A model generated the notes under the pieces. The model saw only the letters and a program-made list of their open reading frames with translations. It was not told the DNA's origin and did no database searches. Shown here piece by piece: positions 18,859 through 28,539 of a DNA stretch of 39,104 bases; the first letter of the stretch is position 1; each line of letters starts with the position of its first letter. The stretch spans positions 1-39,104 of the forward strand of contig JALVJE010000067.1 in the NCBI GenBank assembly GCA_027028505.1, given 5' to 3'. The DNA is from Bacteroidales bacterium. Lineage in GTDB: Bacteria; Bacteroidota; Bacteroidia; Bacteroidales; VadinHA17. Both the position numbers and the translations under genes were made by a program.

Positions 18859-19947
18859 ATGAACCAACCCTACACTCCCGAATACCTCAGAAATTTCATC
18901 ACCCTGTTTTTTGAGAAGCTGGACTGTCCTGCGGAGGATGCCCGGGCCATTGCCGACGCTTTTGTGCGTGCCGAGCTGCGCAACCTCTCCTCCCACGGTA
19001 TGATCCGTCTGAAGGACCATTACCAGCTCTGGGAGGCAGGGCGTCTCAATGTACATCCTGATATCAAGGTTGTTCATGAGACCCCCGGCACGGCTGTCGT
19101 CGACGGGGACAACGGCGTGGGCATGCTTGTGGCTACGCGTGCCATGCAGGTGGCCATGGAGAAAGCAAAGAACGTGGGCAGCGGCTGGGTGGCCGTACGC
19201 AACTCCAACCACTTCGGCATAGGCAGCTACTATGCGCTGATGGCAGCAGAGAACGATATGATAGGCCTGGCGATGACCAACGGCAACCCGCTGGTGGCCC
19301 CGGCCAACTCGGTAGACCGTCTGCTGGGCACCAATCCCATCGCCCTGGCGGTGCCTGCCGGCAAGAACCCGCCTTTCGTGGGGGATTTCAGCACCACGCC
19401 CATCGCCCGTGGTAAACTGGCCGTAGCAGCTAAAAAAGGAGAGAAAGTGCCTTTCGGATACGTCATCGACAGCGAGGGCAACCCCTCTGACGATCCCGAT
19501 ATCCTGAAAAAAGGAGGCGCCATGGTGCCCCTGGGCGGCGACCTGGCCCACGGCAGCCACAAAGGCTATGCCCTCGGCGCCATCGTCGACATCCTCAGCG
19601 GCGTCCTCTCAGGCGCCAACTTCGGACCCTTCGTGCCGCCTAACCTGGCATACCTGCCCCTGCCCAAAGAACAGGTGGGCAAAGGGATGGGCCACTTCTT
19701 CGGCGCCTGGCGCATCGACGCCTTCATGGAGGCAGAAGAATTTAAAAGCCGCATGGACCGCTGGATAGAGATCTTCCGCAATGCAAAACCTGCCAAAGGA
19801 AAGAAAGTGCTCATCCCCGGCGATATTGAACGGGAAGCAGAAGAACGCCTCGCCCGCGAAGGGATCACCATCCTCCCGGCCATCCAGCAGGACGTAAAAG
19901 AGCTGGCTGACAAGCTGGGGATAGCGTTCGAGGTTCACGGTTCATAG
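18859..19947 (+). CDS. Ldh family oxidoreductase (malate/L-lactate dehydrogenase-like)
   Basis: 362-aa ORF; LRNLSSHGMIRL, VRNSNHFGIGSYYALMAAE, LGTNPIALAVPA. Confidence 0.93.
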   Translation: MNQPYTPEYLRNFITLFFEKLDCPAEDARAIADAFVRAELRNLSSHGMIRLKDHYQLWEAGRLNVHPDIKVVHETPGTAVVDGDNGVGMLVATRAMQVAMEKAKNVGSGWVAVRNSNHFGIGSYYALMAAENDMIGLAMTNGNPLVAPANSVDRLLGTNPIALAVPAGKNPPFVGDFSTTPIARGKLAVAAKKGEKVPFGYVIDSEGNPSDDPDILKKGGAMVPLGGDLAHGSHKGYALGAIVDILSGVLSGANFGPFVPPNLAYLPLPKEQVGKGMGHFFGAWRIDAFMEAEEFKSRMDRWIEIFRNAKPAKGKKVLIPGDIEREAEERLAREGITILPAIQQDVKELADKLGIAFEVHGS

Positions 19948-20154
19948 TTCACAGTTCACAGTTCTCGGTTCACAGTTCACAGTTCACGGTTCACGGTTCA
20001 CGGTTCACGGTTCATAGTTCACAGTTCACAGTTCTCGGTTCACAGTTCACAGTTCACGGTTCACGGTTCACAGTTCACAGTTCACGGTTCACGGTTCACA
20101 GTTCACGGTTCACAGTTCATCGTTCATCGTTCATCGTTCATCCTTCATCGATCA
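19931..20154. repeat. Large heptanucleotide array (32 units) with 70-nt higher-order duplication
   Basis: Continuous 7-nt register: 27 units of (A/C/T)(A/G)GTTC(A/T), then TCGTTCA x3, TCCTTCA, TCGATCA; 19945-20014 and 20015-20084 differ at 2 of 70 positions. Confidence 0.96.
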
Positions 20155-20162
20155 TCCTTCGC

Positions 20163-20228
20163 CCGACGAAGTCCCCGGTCACTGAGTAGCCTCACAGAGG
20201 CGTACCGAAGGGAGGGACGAAGTCGGGG
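20163..20228. repeat. GC-rich imperfect palindrome between the array and the nitroreductase stop
   Basis: CCCGAC-GAA-GTCCC ... GGGAC-GAA-GTCGGG arms enclosing CGGTCACTGAGTAGCCTCACAGAGGCGTACCGAAG. Confidence 0.7.
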
Positions 20229-20229
20229 T

Positions 20230-20982
20230 TCATCGTTCATCCTTCCTGAATCCTTGCTGCTCAATAACTTTCAGGAACTCCTTTGAGAAAAAGACATTGT
20301 CCTTTTTCGTATAGCGGTTGTCGGTAAAGATCTGGGCGAGGGTCTCCTTATCGTTGATTTCCAGGAGCTTTCTGGTCTCCTCCAGCGCTTCTTTCTCTGC
20401 ATAGATCCTGTCAATATCCTCACGCGAATAATCTTTATAGGTCTCTTCATGCACGACCCCTTCGAGTGGCAGGCGATCGGTGAGCGGCGGATCCTCGGCC
20501 GGATAACCCGTCACCAGAGTGGTCACCGGCACCACCAGCTCCGGCAGATCGAGTATCTCTATGATCCTGCCGGCCATATATGTGGTCGTGCCCAGATAGC
20601 AGATACCCAGCCCGTGGTCCTCGGCAGCCAGCGCTACGTTCTGCGCCGCCAGCAAAGCATCGATAGCCGCCGTAAAAAATGACAGGAAATTGCGGTAGCC
20701 GGGAGACGCCTTCCGCCATTCACACCATTTGGTGAAGCGGTTGAAATCGGCACAGAAGGTCAGCACCACCGGGGCCTGCAGGACCATGTCCTGCTTAAAA
20801 TGAGCCTCCCACAGCTTTTTCTTTAGTTCCGGCTCTTTGGTGACCACAATGCTGTATACCTGCATGTTGCCGGTCGTGGAGGCACGCGTGCCGGCACGCA
20901 GGACTTCCTGCAAAATATCCGTTGGAATATCATCGGGCTTATAAGTCCGGACCGAACGGTGATCAAAGATCGCTTTTATCAT
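20230..20982 (-). CDS. Nitroreductase family protein
   Basis: ORF from MIKAIFDHRSVRTYKPDDIPTDILQEVLRAGTRASTTGNMQVYSIVV; FMN-reductase fold motifs. ORF-track start at 21018 judged too far upstream. Confidence 0.9.
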   Translation of the reverse strand: MIKAIFDHRSVRTYKPDDIPTDILQEVLRAGTRASTTGNMQVYSIVVTKEPELKKKLWEAHFKQDMVLQAPVVLTFCADFNRFTKWCEWRKASPGYRNFLSFFTAAIDALLAAQNVALAAEDHGLGICYLGTTTYMAGRIIEILDLPELVVPVTTLVTGYPAEDPPLTDRLPLEGVVHEETYKDYSREDIDRIYAEKEALEETRKLLEINDKETLAQIFTDNRYTKKDNVFFSKEFLKVIEQQGFRKDER

Positions 20983-21227
20983 TTGAATCCTTTTTTTTGA
21001 CCGGACAAAGTTATACAACTTCCCGGTCCCACAGCATGACCCACGTCATCTTTCCCAAATGACCACGGGGCCATTTATCACAGAAAATATATCTTTCACA
21101 AAAAAATGAGCGCATTGTGGAAAAGTATTGACGACTCCCTGATACATTTCTCAAAAGAATTCCATAAATTTATGTCCCTTTTTCCGATATACAGATAATG
21201 AATAATTATTATTAACCATTAAAAACT

Positions 21228-24200
21228 ATGATTATGAAAAAACTGTTACTTCCTTTCCTTTTCATTGCGGTTTGCTGGCTTCCTATACATGCACAACCCA
21301 ATGCCTGGATAAATGAAATACATTATGACAATGCTGGCACAGATGTAAATGAGAGAGTTGAAGTCGTTATTGAGGATGCAGATTCCTACGATCTCGTTGA
21401 TTTCCAGGTCTCACTGTATAATGGATATAATGGATCTATCTATGGCACTGCAACCCTGGATCAGTTTACCCGAGGAACTTCTGTAAATGGTTTCACGATC
21501 TTCTATTTTCAATTTACAGGTGGTATCCAGAACGGACCTGATGGTCTTGCTCTTTCCTATCAGGGAACATTGATACCCGGCCAGTTTTTGAGCTATGAAG
21601 GGACTTTTACAGCCGCAGATGGTCCGGCAGGCGGGATACTTAGTACAGATATTGGCGTATCAGAAAATTCATCCGCCGGGGAAAACGAATCATTGCAATT
21701 ATCCGGTACAGGTTCAGTCTATAGTGATTTTACATGGAGCGATCCGGCAGCCAGTACATTTGGAGCCGTAAACAATAACCAGACCCTTGTTTCACCGGGA
21801 GGTGATGTCACGCCCCCCAAATGGGCTGCGGGATATCCTATAGCCATCGGCCGTGATGTGAATGCAGTGGTGAGCGTCAAGACCGACGAGCCCGGCATGG
21901 CATACGCCATCGCTGTAGCATCCGGATCGGACGCTCCCACTTCCGAACAGGTGAAAGCCGGCGGGGATTACGGAAGCGTGACCGTCGTTTCCGCAGGGAA
22001 TACAGCGATTATGGATGATGAGCATGAATTCCTCATCAACCTCACCGGCCTTGCCACCCAGACTTCCTATGATGTGTGGGTGGTGGCAGAAGACAATGCA
22101 GCCACCCCCAACCTGCAGACCGATCCTGTTAAGATCGCCATCAACACCATTGCCACCCGCGAGCTGACCATGACCCTGCCGAAAGACAAGGATACCGTTT
22201 ATGTCAACGGCATGCTCCATTTTGAATGGACCTCCAAGAACATTGATTCCCTTTACATGGGTGGCGGCATGGGCGGTCGCTTCTTCATCATCACCGACGA
22301 CGATGACCGCCCCATATCCGTCGATGCTTCCCTGGGAAGTTATGATTTTAAGATCCCCACCGGGGCAGAACCCGGTATCTACGACATTGCCCTGATGGAT
22401 GCCGCTGACACCTCTTTCAAGGATGTAGCCGATTCCCTCACACTGATCGACGCACGTGTGCTGGAATGGGTCTCTCCTGAAGATAAAGACACTGTCTATG
22501 TGGGCGATACGATCAAGCTGGTATGGAACGCCGAGTATATAGACTCTGTCTTCTTCGGAGGAATTGATTATACCAGCGGAGAAGGGTTTATGCTCGAAGA
22601 TGAAAATGGCAACCCGCTTGTCTTCCCGGCTTCCCTGGGATCCTTCGATCTGCCCATCCCGCTGGATGCCGAGACCGACTCTGTCAAGCTCTACATCGTG
22701 GATGCTTCCGATCCATCACTGAGGGATTCCATCGATCCTTTGTATATCCTGGATACGATCGCTCCGGTGATAGATGAACTGACCCCGGCCAACGGTGCAG
22801 GCGATATGCCTTATATGTTCACGGCAATGATCGAGTTCAACGAGTCCGTGACGATCCTCTCAGGGAATATCATTCTCCACAAGGAAGATGGGACGGTAGT
22901 TCAGACCTATGATCTTACCGGCTCGAATATCCAGCACGACGGATCAACGATCATGTTCCCCATCGGAGTCATTCTGGACAAAGGGGCCACCTATTATTTC
23001 ACGATGGATGCCGACGCTGTGGAAGATGGACAACACAATCCCTTCCCCGGCATCAGCGATGCCAACACCTGGCGGTTCACCACGGCAGCCAAACAGCTAT
23101 ACTTCTCCGAGTATATTGAAGGCAGTGGCAACAATAAAGCACTGGAGCTTTACAACCCCACCGATCATACGATCGATCTTTCTCAATATGGCATCGTCAA
23201 TACCTCCAATGGCAGCAACTGGTATCCACCGGCGCCCCTGACCGGTACGCTGGCCCCCGGTGAGGTGTACACCATCATCAGCCCCGATTTTGATTTCTCC
23301 CTGCTGGCTGATTCAGCAGCGGTCGTGGATACGCTTTGGGGCAGGTATGTAACCTATTTCAACGGGGATGATGCCCGTGGGCTGGTACAACTGATCGGAG
23401 GCTCCTGGGATGACGGAGCTAACTTCACCATCATCGATCAGATCGGCGTGGAAGGAGATGATCCCGGCTCCGGATGGGACGTGGCAGGCGTAGGTGCTGC
23501 CACCAAAGACCATACCCTCATCCGTAAAGCAAATGTAGAGACCGGTAATGCTACCATAGGATGGGAGGCCTCCGCCGGTACCGATGCAGCCACCTCGGAA
23601 TGGATCGTCATGCCGAAGGACTTTGCGGACAACCTGGGCTATGCCACCCCCAATGCCAGCGACAACACAACCATCACAGCCTTTGAACTGCGCGATACAA
23701 CCGGCAACCTGGTAAGCACTACCGTCACGATCGACTCCGCTGCCGCCACGATCACGGCCGAAGTGATCTTCAGCGCCGAACCCATGCTGGACTCGCTGGT
23801 GGCAGTGATCACGGTAGCTGACGAAGGTACCACCGTACCCGCTTCAGGTGATACCATAGACTTTACCGATCCGGTTACCATTACCGTCACAGCTGCCGAC
23901 GGACTCACTACGCGCAACTGGACCGTCACGGTATTGGCTGCTACCACTCCCAGTACGGCTGCTGACATTTTAAACTTCTCCATAGAGGGACAGACAGGCG
24001 ATGCCGTGATAGACGCTGACAACCACACCGTCACCGTCGAGATGCCATACGGGACGGATGTCACAGCCCTGACGCCTGTTTTTGAGGTATCGGCAGGCGC
24101 TACGGCGGATCCGCCCTCCGGTTCGGCCCTCGACTTCACCAACCCTATAGCCATCTCGGTAACTGCCGAAGACGGCACTACGGTCATCAACTGGACGGTA

Positions 24201-25079
24201 ACCGTCACGGTCTTCGAACCTCCTGTAGTAGGGATCTACGATATCCAGTACACTACGGACGCTTCCGGCGACTCCCCCTACCTGGGGCAGCTCGTCAGGA
24301 CTTCCGGTATCGTAACCGCTGTTAATATCTATCAGAACTCCTTCAAAGGCTACTTCCTGCAGGATTCGGCCAAAGCCTGGAATGGTATCTATGTTTATGA
24401 TCCCGCTCACGATACTATCGTAGTAGGAGACAGTGTTACCATTGTAGGAGAGGTAACCGAATATTACAACCTCACAGAGATCAAGAACATCATGGAGCTG
24501 ACCCTGAACAGCCGTGACAATGCCCTTCCGGGCCCAGTCGAACTGACCACGGGAGAAGCCAGCAATGAAATGTGGGAAGGAGTATTTGTCACTTTCCACA
24601 ATGCAACGTGCCTGGACAACGACCTGGGCCACGGAGAAGTATCCGTCGACGATGGCTCCGGCGCCCTGATCGTGGATGACTTCCTGTATTATTATGACCC
24701 GGCCACCGACTTTGTCGTCGACAATGTCTATAACCTCACAGGGGTCATGAACTTCTCCTACGGGAACTTCAAGCTCAACCCCAGAAGCGCCGATGATATC
24801 TCTGATGTGACCGGTATCATCAACACCTTTGCCGGAGAGAACATCAAAGTCTGGCCAAACCCCTCCGACGGTAACTTCACCGTTACGGTGGAAGACATGA
24901 CCGGCGATGTGAGGATCACCATCCTGGATGCTACCGGCAGGGTTGTCCTGTCCCGCGAAGCAGGAAACAGCAACTTCGTCCATGAGGAGTTCAGCCTCTC
25001 CAATGCTTCCAATGGCCTCTACTTCATCCGTATCGACAACGGAAAAGAGATGACCGTAAAACGGATCGTGATCCGTTGA
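21228..25079 (+). CDS. Secreted multidomain protein: lamin-tail-like domains, Ig/SwmB-like and DUF5018-like repeats, OB-fold-like region, T9SS type A sorting domain
   Basis: 1283-aa ORF; signal peptide; LYFSEYIEGSGNNKALELYNPTDHTIDLSQY (LTD); PVIDELTPANGAGDMPYMFTAMIEFNE (Ig-like); C-terminal VWPNPSDGNFTVTVE...GLYFIRIDNGKEMTVKRIVIR. Confidence 0.85.
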   Translation: MIMKKLLLPFLFIAVCWLPIHAQPNAWINEIHYDNAGTDVNERVEVVIEDADSYDLVDFQVSLYNGYNGSIYGTATLDQFTRGTSVNGFTIFYFQFTGGIQNGPDGLALSYQGTLIPGQFLSYEGTFTAADGPAGGILSTDIGVSENSSAGENESLQLSGTGSVYSDFTWSDPAASTFGAVNNNQTLVSPGGDVTPPKWAAGYPIAIGRDVNAVVSVKTDEPGMAYAIAVASGSDAPTSEQVKAGGDYGSVTVVSAGNTAIMDDEHEFLINLTGLATQTSYDVWVVAEDNAATPNLQTDPVKIAINTIATRELTMTLPKDKDTVYVNGMLHFEWTSKNIDSLYMGGGMGGRFFIITDDDDRPISVDASLGSYDFKIPTGAEPGIYDIALMDAADTSFKDVADSLTLIDARVLEWVSPEDKDTVYVGDTIKLVWNAEYIDSVFFGGIDYTSGEGFMLEDENGNPLVFPASLGSFDLPIPLDAETDSVKLYIVDASDPSLRDSIDPLYILDTIAPVIDELTPANGAGDMPYMFTAMIEFNESVTILSGNIILHKEDGTVVQTYDLTGSNIQHDGSTIMFPIGVILDKGATYYFTMDADAVEDGQHNPFPGISDANTWRFTTAAKQLYFSEYIEGSGNNKALELYNPTDHTIDLSQYGIVNTSNGSNWYPPAPLTGTLAPGEVYTIISPDFDFSLLADSAAVVDTLWGRYVTYFNGDDARGLVQLIGGSWDDGANFTIIDQIGVEGDDPGSGWDVAGVGAATKDHTLIRKANVETGNATIGWEASAGTDAATSEWIVMPKDFADNLGYATPNASDNTTITAFELRDTTGNLVSTTVTIDSAAATITAEVIFSAEPMLDSLVAVITVADEGTTVPASGDTIDFTDPVTITVTAADGLTTRNWTVTVLAATTPSTAADILNFSIEGQTGDAVIDADNHTVTVEMPYGTDVTALTPVFEVSAGATADPPSGSALDFTNPIAISVTAEDGTTVINWTVTVTVFEPPVVGIYDIQYTTDASGDSPYLGQLVRTSGIVTAVNIYQNSFKGYFLQDSAKAWNGIYVYDPAHDTIVVGDSVTIVGEVTEYYNLTEIKNIMELTLNSRDNALPGPVELTTGEASNEMWEGVFVTFHNATCLDNDLGHGEVSVDDGSGALIVDDFLYYYDPATDFVVDNVYNLTGVMNFSYGNFKLNPRSADDISDVTGIINTFAGENIKVWPNPSDGNFTVTVEDMTGDVRITILDATGRVVLSREAGNSNFVHEEFSLSNASNGLYFIRIDNGKEMTVKRIVIR

Positions 25080-25100
25080 TGAACGATTGCTGCTTATTTT

Positions 25101-25132
25101 AAAAAGGCCGGAGAATTCTCCGGCCTTTTTTT
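25101..25132 (+). terminator. Rho-independent terminator
   Basis: Perfect palindrome AAAAAGGCCGGAGAATTCTCCGGCCTTTTT plus TT. Confidence 0.92.
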
Positions 25133-25179
25133 GTAATTTGCAGCAAAATTTTAAACCCTAACTTATATAATTTAGAATC

Positions 25180-28100
25180 ATGAGATCAAAAAATATTTTG
25201 CTTCTGGCACTTACCCTGCTCTTCTTCGTACCTGTCCTGCAGTTGTCTGCAGCAGACAAAAACAAGAAGAAGAAAGAACCTGCTACCGAAAAAAAAACGG
25301 ATACTTCTCTTTACTCCGGACTTAAATGGAGGAGTATAGGGCCCGCTTTTACCTCAGGCCGTATTTCCGATTTTGCCGTGCGGCCTGACAACCACCATGT
25401 GTGGTATGTAGCTTCTGCCGCAGGGCATATCTGGAAGACCACCGACAACGGCACCTCCTTTCAGCCTGTTTTCGACCATTACGGCGCCTATTCCATCGGG
25501 TGCCTGGCCATCGACCCCAACAATCCTGAGATCGTATGGGCCGGTACAGGTGAAAACAATTACCAGCGTGACCTGGGCTATGGCAACGGTATCTACAAAA
25601 CCGTCGATGGAGGAAAATCCTGGAAGAATATGGGCCTAAAAACTTCTCAGCATATCGGGATGATCGCCATCGATCCGCACAACAGTGACGTGGTATGGGT
25701 GGCTGCCCAGGGCTCGATCTGGGGACCGGGAGGAGACAGAGGACTGTACAAAACCACCGACGGGGGAAAAACCTGGGAAAAGGTACTTGACATCAGTGAG
25801 AATACGGGCGTCGGCACCGTCGTCCTGGACCCCCGCAATACCGATGTGGTGTATGCCACCAGCCTGCAGCGGCGGAGGCATGTGAACACGGCCATCGGCG
25901 GAGGTCCGGAGACCGCTTTCTACAAATCTACTGACGGCGGCAAGACCTGGCGGAAGCTTACCAGCGGTCTTCCCTCAGGCGATATGGGAGGCATTGGCCT
26001 GGCCATCTCCCCTGTCAACCCCGACGTGCTATACGCCAAAGTCCAGGCCGCCGGTGAAAGCAGCGGTTTCTACCGCTCTGTCGACCGGGGAGAATCCTGG
26101 AGCAAAATGAGCGATCACTTCTCCAGCGGACAGTACTTCAGCGAGATCGCCTGCGATCCCAAAGATGTCAATACGGTTTACAGTCTCGAAACGATTACAA
26201 AGGTGACCCATGACGGCGGCAGGACCTGGAAATCCCTTGGCAACAATCACCGTCATGTGGACGATCACGCCATGTGGATCGATCCCTCCGACCCCACCCA
26301 CTTCCTCATCGGAGGGGACGGTGGCGTCTACGAATCTTTTGACGGCGGGAAAAACTACCTTTTCAAAACCAACCTGCCCGTCACACAGTTCTACCGCGTA
26401 TACCTCGACAACTCCAAACCTTTTTATTACGTCTATGGCGGGACACAGGACAATAACTCTTTCGGCGGACCCTCCCGCAACACCTCCAGAGGAGGCGTCA
26501 CCAGCGGCGAATGGTTTGTCACTGTGGGAGGCGACGGCTTCTGGGGCGCCGTGGACCCCGAAGATCCCAACATCGTCTACTCGGAATGGCAGTATGGCAA
26601 CAGCGTACGCTATGACCGCAAGAGCGGCGAAGCCATCGACATCAAACCCCAGCCCAAAAAGGACGAACTCACTTTCCGCTGGAACTGGAGCTCCCCGCTG
26701 ATCATCAGCCCACACTCCCATACCCGCCTTTATGTGGCTGCCAACAAGGTGTTCCGCAGCGATGACCGCGGCAATAGCTGGACGGAGATCTCCGGCGATC
26801 TGACCCGATCCCTCGACCGGGATACTTTCCGCGTCATGGGCAAATTCTGGAGCGTCGACGCCGTGGCTAAAGACGTCTCTACCTCCCTTTACGGCACCAT
26901 CGTCGCCCTCGACGAATCGGAAGTGAAAGAAGGCCTTATTTACATAGGTACCGACGACGGACTGATACAAATAACCGACGACGGTGGTAAGACCTGGTAC
27001 AAAACAGCCACCTTCCCCGGCGTGCCGGAATATACCTACGTCAGCGATGTCTGCCCCTCCCGCTTTGACGAGAACATTGTCTTCGCCTCCTTCGACAACC
27101 GGAAAAGGAACGATTTCAAGCCCTACCTCCTCAAGAGCACTGACAAAGGCAAGACCTGGACCTCCATCGCTTCCAACCTGCCCGAAGAAGGAACAGTGCA
27201 TACCATCGCACAGGATCCCGTCGATGCCAACCTCCTCTTTGTCGGCACCGAATTCGGTTTCTATTTTTCACCCAACGGAGGAGAGGAATGGATCAAATTC
27301 AAGAACGGCCTGCCCGATATCGCGGTACGGGATATAGCCATCCAGAAAAGGGATAATGACTTGGTGATCGCCACCTTCGGCCGCGGATTTTATGTTCTCG
27401 ATGATTATACACCGCTGCGTCATTTCACACCGGAGGTCAAACAGAAAGACGCTTATATCTTCCCGGTCCGGGATGCTCTGATCTACATACAGACCCACAC
27501 CAAAGGCGCACAGGGATCCTCCTATTATCTTGCCAAAAACCCGCCTTTCGGGGCAACGTTCACCTACTATCTGAAAGAATCTCTGAAAACAGACAAGCAG
27601 AAACGCCACGAACTGGAGAAAAAAGAGTTCGAAAAAGGTGAGAAGATCAAAGGACTCACCTGGGATGAGGTGAGAAAGGAAAATCTGGAAGAGAAACCGC
27701 ATCTGATCTTCACTGTAACTGATGCTGAGGGTCAGGTAGTACGAAAAATAAACACCTCAGGCAGCAAAGGCATCCATCGCATCACCTGGAACCTGCGGTA
27801 CAGTTCGCCTTTCCCCTTGCATCTGCGTAACGGGAAGTATGATCCCCTGGCCAAAGACAATGACGGCATGCTGGCTATACCCGGCAAATATTTTGTCTCT
27901 CTTTCGGTTTCCGACCACGGGAAGATCACGGAACTCGTTCCCCCCGTTCCCTTCGAAGCAGTAAAGCTGAACAACAGTACCCTGCCCTCCGATCCTGAAA
28001 GTGTCTTTGAATTCGAGAAAAAAGCTTCTCTGCTGGCAGGGAAGATACAGGGTGCCATGAACCGTACTGCCGAACTGATCAAAGAGAACGAGCAGATCCT

Positions 28101-28467
28101 GCAGACCCTCGACCATGCCCCCGGGGCTACGCCGGAGATGCTGCAACAGGCCCGCAAGATACAGAAAGAGCTCAATGATATTCAGTTCGCTTTCAACGGA
28201 TTCACCCCCAAAGCCAGCTGGGAGGAGATCCCGCCGCACAAAATGCCGCTGGCCGTCAGGATGAACAACATGATCTACACCCATTGGGGCTCCACAGCGA
28301 ACATCACCCGGACGGAAAAAGATGATTACAACATCCTGTCCGAAGAGCTGCCTCCACTGCTGGAGAAGATCAGGAACATTTACGAGAAAGAGATCAAACC
28401 TCTGGAAAAACAACTGGAACAGATCAATGCTCCCTGGACACCCGGGCGCCTGCCCGACGCAAAATAG
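25180..28467 (+). CDS. Secreted sortilin/VPS10-like BNR-repeat (beta-propeller) protein
   Basis: 1095-aa ORF with signal peptide and many Asp-box/BNR motifs (IYKTVDGGKSWKNM, LYKTTDGGKTWEKV, FYKSTDGGKTWRKL, LIQITDDGGKTWYKT). Confidence 0.88.
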   Translation: MRSKNILLLALTLLFFVPVLQLSAADKNKKKKEPATEKKTDTSLYSGLKWRSIGPAFTSGRISDFAVRPDNHHVWYVASAAGHIWKTTDNGTSFQPVFDHYGAYSIGCLAIDPNNPEIVWAGTGENNYQRDLGYGNGIYKTVDGGKSWKNMGLKTSQHIGMIAIDPHNSDVVWVAAQGSIWGPGGDRGLYKTTDGGKTWEKVLDISENTGVGTVVLDPRNTDVVYATSLQRRRHVNTAIGGGPETAFYKSTDGGKTWRKLTSGLPSGDMGGIGLAISPVNPDVLYAKVQAAGESSGFYRSVDRGESWSKMSDHFSSGQYFSEIACDPKDVNTVYSLETITKVTHDGGRTWKSLGNNHRHVDDHAMWIDPSDPTHFLIGGDGGVYESFDGGKNYLFKTNLPVTQFYRVYLDNSKPFYYVYGGTQDNNSFGGPSRNTSRGGVTSGEWFVTVGGDGFWGAVDPEDPNIVYSEWQYGNSVRYDRKSGEAIDIKPQPKKDELTFRWNWSSPLIISPHSHTRLYVAANKVFRSDDRGNSWTEISGDLTRSLDRDTFRVMGKFWSVDAVAKDVSTSLYGTIVALDESEVKEGLIYIGTDDGLIQITDDGGKTWYKTATFPGVPEYTYVSDVCPSRFDENIVFASFDNRKRNDFKPYLLKSTDKGKTWTSIASNLPEEGTVHTIAQDPVDANLLFVGTEFGFYFSPNGGEEWIKFKNGLPDIAVRDIAIQKRDNDLVIATFGRGFYVLDDYTPLRHFTPEVKQKDAYIFPVRDALIYIQTHTKGAQGSSYYLAKNPPFGATFTYYLKESLKTDKQKRHELEKKEFEKGEKIKGLTWDEVRKENLEEKPHLIFTVTDAEGQVVRKINTSGSKGIHRITWNLRYSSPFPLHLRNGKYDPLAKDNDGMLAIPGKYFVSLSVSDHGKITELVPPVPFEAVKLNNSTLPSDPESVFEFEKKASLLAGKIQGAMNRTAELIKENEQILQTLDHAPGATPEMLQQARKIQKELNDIQFAFNGFTPKASWEEIPPHKMPLAVRMNNMIYTHWGSTANITRTEKDDYNILSEELPPLLEKIRNIYEKEIKPLEKQLEQINAPWTPGRLPDAK

Positions 28468-28500
28468 CAATAAGGATATGAAAAAGTAAAGGTCATTCCG

Positions 28501-28537
28501 CCCCGGGAATTCATTTGGATTCCCGGGGTTTTGTTTT
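28501..28537. terminator. Terminator hairpin between convergent genes
   Basis: CCCCGGGAATtcatttggATTCCCGGGG followed by TTTTGTTTT. Confidence 0.85.
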
Positions 28538-28539
28538 GA

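Noticed and set aside
23970-24983. 337-aa minus-strand ORF
   Set aside because: Antisense to the T9SS sorted protein; no signal peptide or family match.
26029-27201. 390-aa minus-strand ORF
   Set aside because: Antisense to BNR-repeat protein with many Asp-box motifs on the plus strand.
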